64,000 nucleotides of DNA from NCBI RefSeq assembly GCF_031628175.1, contig NZ_JAVLVT010000009.1, positions 1 through 64,000 of the forward strand, given 5' to 3'. This DNA comes from Lipingzhangella_A rawalii. Lineage in GTDB: Bacteria; Actinomycetota; Actinomycetes; Streptosporangiales; Streptosporangiaceae. The notes under the pieces were generated by a model. The model searched no databases. It was given only the letters and a program-made list of their open reading frames with translations, and was not told the DNA's origin. Both the position numbers and the translations under genes were made by a program. This document shows, one piece after another, positions 1 to 8,286 of the stretch (the stretch's first letter is position 1; each line of letters opens with the position of its first letter).

Positions 1-21
1 CGTCCCCCCCGGGGGAACGTC

Positions 22-50
22 GGATGCGGGCACATCCCTCCAGCCGCGCC
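22..50 (-). repeat. Fragment of intergenic repeat A
   Basis: A short stretch (GGATGCGGG then CATCCCTCCAGCCGCGCC) repeats almost exactly the start of the longer copy at 99-250. It looks like a truncated second copy lying beside it. Nothing coding is visible in 1-386 apart from these repeats and the ribosome-binding site of the next gene. Confidence 0.6.
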
Positions 51-98
51 GTGGGCGTTGTTGCACGCCCGGGGGCTGCCCCCACACGGTCCCCGGGT

Positions 99-250
99 GG
101 ATGCGGGCGCATCCCTCCAGCCGCGCCTGGGCGAATCGGCGCGCATCAGCACAGCCAGCAGCCCCCATGCCGTGTCCAGGGGGTTCCTCCCGGCCTGCCC
201 CCCATCCTCACCGGAGTGGCCTGACCAGCACCCCAACCCACAGACACCCC
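99..250 (-). repeat. Intergenic repeat A, copy 1
   Basis: Read on the minus strand, this matches 31911-32060 along its length: both run from a TGTCTGTGGG block, through a CAGGCCGGGA block, a GCATGGGGGCTG block and a GATGCGCGCCGAT-CGCCCAGGC core (22 of 23 bases equal by eye), to GAGGGATGCGCCCGC. No transposase or convincing reading frame lies inside. It is a dispersed noncoding repeat of unknown role. Confidence 0.7.
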
Positions 251-386
251 AGAAGACACACCTAACCGGCCCGTATCGCGACCTCGGAATGCGGATCGAC
301 ACTCGACAACACGAGAACGGCCCCACGTTCCCGATAGTGTGCGCGTAACCGCGGCCCGAACGCCTCCCCGATCCCGGAGGGTTTCC

Positions 387-2081
387 ATGGCACTGCGTGT
401 GCTCAGGCTGGTGCGAACACTTGCCGCTGGCGTGCATCGAGCACGACTGCGTCGCCGATGGCGCCGAACCCTGGCGGCGCAATCCACGCTGGGGATTTAC
501 GAGCATGCACACGGGCCAGTGCTGGCTCGCACCAGGACAAGCCCCTGCTCCACCCGCGAACTTGCTCTCCAGGTTGTGGACCTGACCACCGAACTATTGC
601 AGGCACACGCTGTGGACTACTTCGTTCGTGAGGTCGACCACGGGCGGGACTACGTCGTGGGGGTTCGCGCGGCCGAACGCGACCGCGTCTACACGGCCCT
701 GGCGGACACCCGCCCCGAAGACGTTCTCTATGCCGCGGCGGAAACCCTCCGAGGCCCGGCGGACATCCCCCGACCGCTGGCGGAGCAGTCCAGCCGTCGA
801 CGGCTGCGCCACGCCGATGCGATCCGCCTGTGCCAGTATGTCCGTTCCGCCAACGGGGTCAGGATAGGGGGACCGGAACACGGCTGTGTCCTGGAGTTCT
901 GGCACTCCGGGGCCACCGTCCTCGAGCGCTCGGACGGCCCGTCGATCCTGGATCGCCTGCACGTGGTGGTACCAGAGGACCGCCTGGCTGAGTCCATTCT
1001 GTGCACCCGCCCCAACCCGGTCAGCCAGATCATTCCTTCCGAGGAACAGCAGCCCGCCCGGATCACAATCGGTGACCGGAACTACCCCACACTGTGTGCG
1101 TTCACCCACCCGGTCGCGCACACTGTGAACTTCCCCATCGACCTTGTCTACACCTGGGTGGACGGCAGCGACCCGGAATGGGCAGCCCGACGGGACGCGT
1201 ACCTACGCGAGCGGGGCGAGGCTCTGCACCGCATCGCGGCCTCCGCAACCCGCTACGAGAGCCGCGACGAGCTGAAGTACTCGTTGCGCTCCGTGGAAAT
1301 GTTCGCGCCGTTCGTCCGCACCATCCACATTGTGACCGACGGGCAGGTCCCCGACTGGCTGGATACCGAGCACGAACGTGTTCACCTCGTGGACCACCGC
1401 GACATTTTTCCGTCCCTCGACGTGCTCCCGGTGTTCAGTTCGCGCGCGATCGAAACCCGCATCCACCACATCCCCGGGCTCAGCGAGCACTACATCTATC
1501 TGAACGACGATATGATGTTCGGCCGCTACGTTGCCCCGGATACCTTCTTCCACGCCAACGGCATTGGGAAATCCTTCCTTTCCCAGGGGCAGATCGGACT
1601 GGGAGAACCCACCGGAGCGGACCACCCGCCACGTGCGGCCGCCAAGAACACCCGAGCCCTCCTCCAGGCCGAGTTCGGTCCGTTCATCACCCGCACGTTC
1701 AAGCATGCCCCCTACCCGATGCGACGTTCGGTCGCCCACGAACTCGACGAACGTTTCCCTGAGGCCATCGCCCGCACCACCGCCTCCCGGTTCCGCAGCC
1801 CCAGCGACGTGACCCTAACCTCCAGCCTGTACCCCAACTACGCGCTGATGACTGGGCGAGCCGTGCCCGGCGAGATCTCGAGTGCCTACATCAACCTCGC
1901 CAAACCCGCGGCACTGCGTCGCCGCACCGACGCGCTACTCCGCGGCCCGCGCACTTTCGACTCCCTGTGCCTCAACGACACCGAGCCACTGCCACCACGT
2001 AAACGTGCACGGGTCGACGCGCAGCTCCAGCACTTCCTGGAGCACTACTTCCCACTTGCCAGTTCCATGGAGCGTTCCTGA
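387..2081 (+). CDS. Stealth-family sugar-phosphate transferase
   Basis: A 564-residue protein with the ordered conserved regions of the Stealth family, which transfers sugar-1-phosphate (for example hexosamine-1-phosphate) from nucleotide sugars when building phosphodiester-linked capsule or wall polysaccharides. CR1 is IDLVYTWVDGSDPEW near residues 250-265; CR2 is the RDELKYSLRS...DGQVPDWL block near 293-325; CR3 is YIYLNDDMMFGR near 368-380; a CR4-like YPNYALMTGRA block follows near 490. The first 240 residues form an extra N-terminal domain common in actinobacterial members. The ATG at 387 is chosen because GGAGG precedes it by six bases; an in-frame GTG at 339 has no such site. The gene stands alone, so the polymer it serves cannot be named. 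Confidence 0.85.
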   Translation: MALRVLRLVRTLAAGVHRARLRRRWRRTLAAQSTLGIYEHAHGPVLARTRTSPCSTRELALQVVDLTTELLQAHAVDYFVREVDHGRDYVVGVRAAERDRVYTALADTRPEDVLYAAAETLRGPADIPRPLAEQSSRRRLRHADAIRLCQYVRSANGVRIGGPEHGCVLEFWHSGATVLERSDGPSILDRLHVVVPEDRLAESILCTRPNPVSQIIPSEEQQPARITIGDRNYPTLCAFTHPVAHTVNFPIDLVYTWVDGSDPEWAARRDAYLRERGEALHRIAASATRYESRDELKYSLRSVEMFAPFVRTIHIVTDGQVPDWLDTEHERVHLVDHRDIFPSLDVLPVFSSRAIETRIHHIPGLSEHYIYLNDDMMFGRYVAPDTFFHANGIGKSFLSQGQIGLGEPTGADHPPRAAAKNTRALLQAEFGPFITRTFKHAPYPMRRSVAHELDERFPEAIARTTASRFRSPSDVTLTSSLYPNYALMTGRAVPGEISSAYINLAKPAALRRRTDALLRGPRTFDSLCLNDTEPLPPRKRARVDAQLQHFLEHYFPLASSMERS

Positions 2082-2161
2082 ACGCCCAGCCGAACCGGCG
2101 CCCTGGTGATCTGCACAGACATCTCGGCGCTCCGGGTGTTCTACTCACGAGGTCCACCGAC

Positions 2162-2434
2162 TCAGGAATCGGGAATGTGCGGCTTCGCGGAGATGAGGGC
2201 AGAACGGGGGATGACCACCATGCTCTCCCCCGGGTCGATCGAGACCCCCCGCGGCAGGCGGTAGCGGTGACTCGTGGTGAGATCCTGTCCGATCACGGCG
2301 ACATCGCCGTTGTCCAACTCCCAGATGTCCGGGCAGTTGCCACCACTGGACGCCCCCGCCCGCTCCTGGGGCGAGCGCCCCCAGCGGCGCCGCAGTTCCG
2401 CACTTGGATCCGGGTCCCATTGTGATCCAGACAT
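2162..2434 (-). CDS. Small conserved actinobacterial protein
   Basis: A 90-residue protein of unknown function, starting MSGSQWDPDPSAELRRRWG and containing CPDIWELDNGDVAVIGQDLT and a GVSIDPGE...VIPR segment. The style (short, one Cys, WELDNGD-x-AVIG) is familiar from small actinomycete proteins found near DUF397 and XRE genes, but I do not recognise a named family. The start at 2434 has GGGAG seven bases upstream; an in-frame ATG at 2503 would add 23 residues and has only a poorly spaced GGGGA. No signal peptide or membrane segment. It is convergent with the Stealth gene. Confidence 0.65.
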   Translation of the reverse strand: MSGSQWDPDPSAELRRRWGRSPQERAGASSGGNCPDIWELDNGDVAVIGQDLTTSHRYRLPRGVSIDPGESMVVIPRSALISAKPHIPDS

Positions 2435-3002
2435 CGGAATGCTCCCGTTCTCCGCCTGCATTTTGATGACAGGACGATAACACCAGTCAAACTCCGGCGC
2501 CATGTTCCCCAGATTTTGAATCTCCGGTTTCCGACAAACGCACCAATATGATCCATGCGGATCCCGTGCATATTTTCAGAAATGATCATGCCATGCGCGT
2601 AATGTCAGGGGTTCGCGGGAGGCCGGTGGCGGCGGGGCAGACACAGCCCACCGGCACGTCACCCGATCGTGGACACCCACGGAACGGGCGCAATCGGTGA
2701 CCGCCCCGTGCCACCCCGTCAGCGCGCCCGAGGAGCACGCCAATTCCCACCTCGAACAGGCCGGCCGGGAACAGGACGGGACCACCGGACGTCGGAGGCA
2801 CCGCCCCGGAACTCCCGTCCCCGTGGGCGGCGCTCGGTGCCCGTACTCCAGAGCGTCCCCCACCCCGCCGCGGGGCGGAGATGTGCCGCGCACCCACGGA
2901 GACGTACGGCACGGTCGCCATCGCTGTCCTCTCCCCAGGTCAGTGGGCTAGGATCGGGGAAATTTATCCACAGTACCGAACAGACCGATCCAAAGGAGGA
3001 CA
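2435..3002. promoter_or_regulatory. Divergent intergenic region with a palindrome
   Basis: About 570 bases separate the small minus-strand gene from the adenosine deaminase-like gene. The part near 2520-2590 is unusually AT-rich for this genome and carries the inverted repeat GATCC-ATGC-GGATC at 2549-2562, placed where an operator of the minus-strand gene would lie. A strong AAAGGAGGA site precedes the ATG at 3003. I see no convincing gene in 2586-2921. Confidence 0.4.
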
Positions 3003-4145
3003 ATGACTCAACTGGACGCCGCAAGGGTGCGGCGGCTACCGAAGGTCGTGCTCCACGACCACCTGGACGGAGGGGTGCGCCCACAGACCCTGGTTGAGCT
3101 GGCCCACGACACCGGATATACCGGCCTGCCCAGCACCAACGTCACCGAGCTGAGCTCCTGGTTCGCCGCGGCCGCCCACGCTGGCTCCCTGGAGAACTAC
3201 CTCACGCGGTTCACACCCGTGGTGGACCTGCTCCAGAGCAGCGCGGCGTTGGAACGCATCGCCACTGAGGCGGTGCTGGACCTGGCTGCCGACGGGGTCG
3301 TCTACGCCGAGCTGAAGATCGCCCCCGAGCAGCACACCCAGCGGGGACTGGCCGTCGACGAGGTGGTGGAAGCGGTTCTCGCGGGCCTCAACGTGGGCGT
3401 GGCCAGGGCTCGGCTCCGTGGACACGAGATCCACCCCCGCCTGCTGTTGACCGCGCTGCGTCAGGCCGCGACGAGCACCGAGATCGCGCGGTTGGCAGTC
3501 CGTTACCGCGAGGCCGGGGTGGTTGGCTTCGACATCGCCGGCCCCGAGGCCGGCTACCCGCCCACGCGGCACCTGTCCGCCTGCGAACACGTGCGTCAGG
3601 AGAACTTCAATCTGACCATCCACGCCGGCGAGGGATTCGGGCTCTCCTCGATCTGGGAAGCCATCCAGTGGTGTGGCGCGGACCGGCTCGGCCACGGAAC
3701 CCGCATCGCCGACGATATCGCGGTCGCCGAGGACGGAAGCGCCAAGCTCGGCCAGCTGGCCGCCTACGTGCGGGACAAACGCATCCCGCTGGAGATGTGC
3801 CCGACCTCGAATGTGCACACCGGGGTGGTGCCGAACCTGGCCGCCCATCCCATCGACACACTGCGCCGGCAGCGATTCCGGGTCACGGTCAACACCAGTA
3901 GCCGCACCATCAGCCAGACTTCGATGACCGCCGAGTTCACCGAGCTCTCCCGCGAGTTCGGCTATGGGGTGGACGAACTGAGCTGGTTCACCGTAAACGC
4001 GATGAAGTCGGCGTTTATCGGCCACGACGAGCGCCTCCGGCTCATCAACGAGGTCATCAAACCGGCCTACGCTCGTGAACGGATCAGCCACGTCAGCGGC
4101 GCCTTCTTCCGGATGGAGGACGCCTGGCCCCATACGGGCCGGTGA
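3003..4145 (+). CDS. Adenosine deaminase-like amidohydrolase, altered metal site
   Basis: A 380-residue cytoplasmic protein of the adenosine/AMP deaminase family, which hydrolyses adenosine to inosine with one zinc ion. The HDH pair (His18, His20), the HAGEGFG motif with His207 and Glu210, the RLGHG His231 and the MCPTSN motif are all present. The invariant NTD(D/N) motif, whose Asp is a zinc ligand and catalytic residue, reads NTSSRTIS here: Ser299 stands where Asp is expected. Codons around it are normal, so this is not a frameshift. Either the enzyme uses an altered substrate and chemistry, or it is a catalytically weak paralogue; a normal deaminase may exist elsewhere. The start is well supported by AAAGGAGGA six bases before ATG. 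Confidence 0.82.
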   Translation: MTQLDAARVRRLPKVVLHDHLDGGVRPQTLVELAHDTGYTGLPSTNVTELSSWFAAAAHAGSLENYLTRFTPVVDLLQSSAALERIATEAVLDLAADGVVYAELKIAPEQHTQRGLAVDEVVEAVLAGLNVGVARARLRGHEIHPRLLLTALRQAATSTEIARLAVRYREAGVVGFDIAGPEAGYPPTRHLSACEHVRQENFNLTIHAGEGFGLSSIWEAIQWCGADRLGHGTRIADDIAVAEDGSAKLGQLAAYVRDKRIPLEMCPTSNVHTGVVPNLAAHPIDTLRRQRFRVTVNTSSRTISQTSMTAEFTELSREFGYGVDELSWFTVNAMKSAFIGHDERLRLINEVIKPAYARERISHVSGAFFRMEDAWPHTGR

Positions 4146-4255
4146 GCCACCAGCCCACCCCGCCGATGCCGGATGGCGTGGCTGGATTCAACCGGCGGGC
4201 ACGGTGCTGTGACTCCGGAGCCGGAGACGACACCGTGACTCCCGCAGGGCTGGGT

Positions 4256-5377
4256 TCAGTGCAGCGGTGTGGGCTCCGGAACGGCGGCCGCGGTTCCCGC
4301 AGCGGCGCTGCGGCGCGCCGCGTCAATCACGTCCAGGCCGTGTACGACCTCGTGTGGCTCCACCGGAACCGGCTCCCCCTCGGCCACCGCATCCCGTAGG
4401 CCCGCGTAGAAGGCCGGATAGTTCCCGCGGACACTGGGCACCTTTCGCACCGTGCCGTCGGCACCGAGCTCTCCCCAGTGTTGCTGGAGCACCTCGCCCC
4501 AGTCCGGGCGGTCGGGACGCTCTCCTTGGTTCAGGCGGTCCTCTTGGCTGTCCATTCCGTGGATGGTGAAGGCCGCACGGTCGCCAAGCACGCGGAACCG
4601 TGGCCCCCGCTGGGCGGCAACCGCACTGGCCCACAGGTGGCTGCGGGTCCCGTCCCGGTGGGTCAGTGCCAGGAAGGCGTCATCCTCGGCGGATACCCCG
4701 GGGCGGCAGGCATCCAGTTCGGCGTACACGCGGGCCACGGGGCCGAAGAGATTCACGGCCTGGTCGACCAGGTGTGGCCCGAGGTCCCAGAGAATGCCCC
4801 CGCCCGCGGCGGCGGGGCCGCTGTCGCGCCAGCTGTCCCTGGCCTCGGGGCGCCAACGCTCGAAACGGGACTCGAAGCGGTGCACCCGCCCCAGCTCGCC
4901 ACTGTCCACCAGGTGCCACAGGGTCTGGAAGTCGGCGTCCCACCGGCGGTTGTGGTAAACGGTGAGGACCTGTTCCCGCTGGGCAGCCGTGGCGACCAGG
5001 TCACGGGCCTCGGCGACGTCCAAGGCCAGCGGCTTGTCCACCACCACGGCCAAGCCCGATTTCAGCGCTGCGTGGGCGAGCGGAACGTGGCTGTCGTTGG
5101 GTGTGGTGACCACCGCAATGTCGTAGTCGGTGGCCCGCTCCCACAGATGCTCGGCGCTGGGGTGCACGGTGGCCTGGGGGTATCGATGACCGACCGCTGC
5201 CGCTCGGGCTGAGTCCCCGGTGACGACCCCGGACAGCCGCAGCCCCGGCGTGGCATCGATCAGGGGGGCGTGGAACACCGACCCGCCCTTGCCGAAACCG
5301 AGCAGGGCCACACGCAGTTCCGCAGCGTGGGCAGCGGACGCAGCGGACGGAGCGGACACAGAAGACACAGCGGACAT
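4256..5377 (-). CDS. Gfo/Idh/MocA-family NAD(P) oxidoreductase
   Basis: A 373-residue dehydrogenase. After a low-complexity leader (MSAVSSVSAPSAASAAHAAE) comes a Rossmann fold with GFGKGGSVFHAP at about 28-39, VVTTPNDSH near 92 and the family signature VDKPLA near 115 that supplies the catalytic Lys. The C-terminal half (from about 140) is the alpha/beta substrate domain, with GGGILWDLGPHLVDQ holding the usual Asp-x3-His pair. Substrates of the family are sugars or inositols; which one cannot be told. The leader is encoded by imperfect GCGGAC repeats at 5334-5384, so a start nearer residue 20 is possible. It is downstream of lon but separated by a terminator, so it is probably a separate unit. 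Confidence 0.85.
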   Translation of the reverse strand: MSAVSSVSAPSAASAAHAAELRVALLGFGKGGSVFHAPLIDATPGLRLSGVVTGDSARAAAVGHRYPQATVHPSAEHLWERATDYDIAVVTTPNDSHVPLAHAALKSGLAVVVDKPLALDVAEARDLVATAAQREQVLTVYHNRRWDADFQTLWHLVDSGELGRVHRFESRFERWRPEARDSWRDSGPAAAGGGILWDLGPHLVDQAVNLFGPVARVYAELDACRPGVSAEDDAFLALTHRDGTRSHLWASAVAAQRGPRFRVLGDRAAFTIHGMDSQEDRLNQGERPDRPDWGEVLQQHWGELGADGTVRKVPSVRGNYPAFYAGLRDAVAEGEPVPVEPHEVVHGLDVIDAARRSAAAGTAAAVPEPTPLH

Positions 5378-5530
5378 GGAGACGTCGACCCGTTCGGAGG
5401 CAGTGACGTCCCCACGCTACTGCACAGTGGGGGGCGGTCTCCGTGCGTGCCCCACGGGTCGGGGCCATGGTGCCTCGCCCCGACGACGAGGCGACCGTGT
5501 GTGTCCGCCTGAGCTGCAACGCGAACAAAG

Positions 5531-5569
5531 GCGGGGCCGCCGGTCTCCCCCAAGAACCGGCGGCCCCGC
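5531..5569 (-). terminator. Rho-independent type hairpin after lon
   Basis: A perfect 14-bp stem (GCGGGGCCGCCGGT at 5531-5544 against its complement at 5556-5569) with an 11-base loop lies in the 384-base gap between lon and the oxidoreductase gene. It has no clear U tract, as is usual for actinomycete terminators. The rest of 5378-5761 holds nothing I can identify. Confidence 0.75.
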
Positions 5570-5761
5570 GGCAGGCGGCGTCCCCCCTACGCCGCCACTG
5601 GCGCCCGCGTCGTATCTCTCGACGCCAGGGCCAGGCATCCAGCGCGCCCCGGGGCGCGCTCACCGGGGTCAACACTCCAATTCCGCGGTTTAATCCACAG
5701 CGACAACGAAACGACCTGCGACGATGGCCACATTCGCCTCCGCGTGGTGCGGGTGCGGGCC

Positions 5762-8173
5762 TCAGGCCACCGCCGGCACCTGCGCCTCGGCCGGCTCCAG
5801 GGCCAGCTCCAACACCTCGCGCACGTCGCTGACCGGGTGCACAGTCAGCTGGGAACGCACGTCCTCGGGCACGTCGTCCAGATCGGGCTCGTTGCGTGCC
5901 GGAATCAGCACGGTGCTGATTCCGGCCCGGTGCGCGGCCAGCAGTTTCTGCTTTACCCCACCGACGGGCAGCACCCGTCCGGTCAACGAGACCTCACCCG
6001 TCATCCCGACCTCAGAGCGTGCCGCCCGTCCCGAGAGCAGCGAGGCCAGCGCCGTGGTCATCGTGATTCCGGCACTGGGGCCGTCCTTGGGCACGGCACC
6101 CGCGGGAACGTGTAGGTGGATCCCCCGGTCTTTGAGGTCGGCCACCGGCAGCTCCAGTTCCGCGCCCCGGGAACGCAGGTAGCTCAATGCGATCTGTGCC
6201 GACTCCTGCATGACCTCCCCCAGTTGCCCCGTGATGGTCAACCCACTGGCACCGGATTCTCCATCCGCCAGCGAGGCCTCCACGAACAACACGTCCCCAC
6301 CGGTTCCGGTCACGGCCAGTCCGGTCGCCACACCGGGAAGTGCCGTGCGGTCGGCTGACTCCGGTGTGTGCTTGGGTCGGCCCAGATAGTCGGGCAGTGC
6401 CTCGGCATCCACAGTCACGGGCAACTCGGTGTCTCCCAGGGCAACCCCAGCAGCAACCTTGCGCAGCACCCTGGAGATGGAACGTTCCAGGTTTCGCACG
6501 CCCGCCTCGCGGGTGTACTCGGTGGCGAGTCGACGCAGGGCCGACTCGGTGACCTCGGCCTCGGTGGCCTCCAGCCCGGAGCGTTCCAACTGGCGGGGCA
6601 GTAGGTGATCCCGACCGATGGTGACCTTCTCGTCCTCGGTGTAGCCGTCCAGCGACACCAGCTCCATCCGGTCCAGCAGGGGGTCCGGAATCGACTCGAC
6701 CACGTTGGCGGTGGCGAGGAACACCACGTCGGAAAGGTCGAGGTCCACCTCGAGATAGTGGTCCCGGAACGTGTGGTTCTGGGCTGGGTCGAGCACCTCG
6801 AGCAGCGCTGCGGTGGGGTCGCCACGGAAGTCGGATCCCACCTTGTCGACCTCGTCCAGCAGCACCACCGGGTTCATGGTGCCGGCTTCCTTGATCGCGC
6901 GGACGATACGGCCCGGCTGTGCGCCGACGTAGGTACGCCGGTGCCCGCGGATCTCGGCCTCGTCCCGCACACCACCCAGGGCGACGCGGGTGAAGCTGCG
7001 CCCCATGGATCGGGCCACCGACTCACCGAGCGAGGTCTTACCGACCCCGGGTGGACCGACCAGTGCCAGCACGGCCCCGCTTCGGCGGCCGCCAACCACA
7101 CCGAGTCCGCGCTCCTCCCGACGCTTGCGCACCGCCAGATACTCCACGATGCGTTCCTTGACGTCCTCGAGCCCCGCATGATCGGCGTCGAGCACGCCAC
7201 GGGCCGCAGTGACGTCGTAGGCGTCAACGGTGCGCTCCTGCCAGGGCATGGCCAGGATGGTGTCCAGCCAGGTGCGGATCCAGCCGGATTCGGGGGAGGA
7301 ATCCCCGGCACGTTCCAGCTTGTCCACCTCGGCCAGGGCGGCTTCGCGTACGTGTTCGGGAAGGTCGGCGGATTCGACCTTGTCCCGGTAGTCGTCCTCC
7401 TCAGAGCCCGGCTTACCGTTGAGCTCGTTGAGCTCGGACCGGATGGCCTCCAGCTGACGGCGCAGCAGAAACTCTCGCTGCTGCTTGTCCACGCCCTCCT
7501 GGACGTCGTTGTTGATCTTCTCGGTGACGTCCAGCTCGGTGAGATACGCACGAGTCCACTCGATGAGCCGGGTCAGCCGCTCGGCGACATCGAAGGTTTC
7601 CAGCAGCTGCAACTTCTGGTCCCGGTTGAGGAACGGCGAGTACCCACCGCTGTCGGCCAGCGCACCGGGATCGTCCAGCTTCTGCACCGAGTCCAGGACC
7701 TGCCAGGCGTTGCGCTTCTGGAGATAGGTCACGAGTAGACCCTTGTACTCCCGCGCCAGTTCCTGCACCCGGCCCGGGTAGCCGTTCTCCGGCGGCTGCG
7801 TGTCGTCGACGGTGACATGAACCCACAGCGCCGCTCCGGGACCGGTCGTGCCGCTACCAACGGTGGCGCGGGACACGCCCCGCAGCACCGCCGCCGGCTC
7901 TCCATCCGGAGTGCGCCCCACCTGCTCGACCGTGGCGACCGTCCCCACTGCGGCGTAGGTTCCGTCCACGCGCGGAACGATCAGGACCCGCGGCTTGCTG
8001 GACGAGCGCACTCCGGGCGTGTCTTCGGCTCGTTCCTCCACCGCCTGGGCGGCGTCCACGGCGGATCGCACCTCGGAATCGGAGATGTCGACCGGCACGA
8101 CCATGCCGGGCAGGACCACGTCATCGTCCAGAGGGAGAACGGGCAGCGTCACTCCGGTCTGCGTGTCACTCAT
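5762..8173 (-). CDS. lon: ATP-dependent Lon protease
   Basis: An 803-residue Lon, the expected size. The N-terminal LON substrate-binding domain (about 8-200) starts with LPVLPLDDDVVLPGMVVPV. The AAA+ module (about 330-570) has Walker A GPPGVGKTS and an LLDEVDK Walker B. The C-terminal protease domain carries PKDGPSAG with catalytic Ser700 and a Lys in GGVKQKLLAAHRAG. It degrades misfolded and regulatory proteins in the cytoplasm as a hexamer. The start is fixed by AAGGAGGA just upstream. An HspR-type HAIR element lies directly before this ribosome site, so heat-shock repression by HspR, known for lon in Streptomyces, is the likely control. Confidence 0.97.
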   Translation of the reverse strand: MSDTQTGVTLPVLPLDDDVVLPGMVVPVDISDSEVRSAVDAAQAVEERAEDTPGVRSSSKPRVLIVPRVDGTYAAVGTVATVEQVGRTPDGEPAAVLRGVSRATVGSGTTGPGAALWVHVTVDDTQPPENGYPGRVQELAREYKGLLVTYLQKRNAWQVLDSVQKLDDPGALADSGGYSPFLNRDQKLQLLETFDVAERLTRLIEWTRAYLTELDVTEKINNDVQEGVDKQQREFLLRRQLEAIRSELNELNGKPGSEEDDYRDKVESADLPEHVREAALAEVDKLERAGDSSPESGWIRTWLDTILAMPWQERTVDAYDVTAARGVLDADHAGLEDVKERIVEYLAVRKRREERGLGVVGGRRSGAVLALVGPPGVGKTSLGESVARSMGRSFTRVALGGVRDEAEIRGHRRTYVGAQPGRIVRAIKEAGTMNPVVLLDEVDKVGSDFRGDPTAALLEVLDPAQNHTFRDHYLEVDLDLSDVVFLATANVVESIPDPLLDRMELVSLDGYTEDEKVTIGRDHLLPRQLERSGLEATEAEVTESALRRLATEYTREAGVRNLERSISRVLRKVAAGVALGDTELPVTVDAEALPDYLGRPKHTPESADRTALPGVATGLAVTGTGGDVLFVEASLADGESGASGLTITGQLGEVMQESAQIALSYLRSRGAELELPVADLKDRGIHLHVPAGAVPKDGPSAGITMTTALASLLSGRAARSEVGMTGEVSLTGRVLPVGGVKQKLLAAHRAGISTVLIPARNEPDLDDVPEDVRSQLTVHPVSDVREVLELALEPAEAQVPAVA

Positions 8174-8184
8174 GCATCCTCCTT

Positions 8185-8205
8185 ATTGAGTCCACTTAAC
8201 TCAAT
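8185..8205. promoter_or_regulatory. HAIR operator for HspR upstream of lon
   Basis: The sequence is ATTGAGT-N7-ACTCAAT, matching the published HAIR consensus CTTGAGT-N7-ACTCAAG at 12 of 14 arm positions with the exact seven-base spacer. It ends 12 bases before the lon start codon, so bound HspR would block the transcription start region. HspR control of lon is established in Streptomyces; here it is inferred from the site. Confidence 0.88.
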
Positions 8206-8286
8206 AAAGACGAGTCTGGTTTTATTCCCCCCCTGGGTGTTCGCTGTGGGCGATCGGGAGGTGCGGCCCGGTCGCCCACCGATGTT

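Noticed and set aside
2586..2921. Possible 111-residue gene on the minus strand between the small conserved gene and the adenosine deaminase-like gene
   Set aside because: Composition is rich in Arg, Gly, Pro and Ser, as expected from random high-GC DNA, with no ribosome site or family resemblance.
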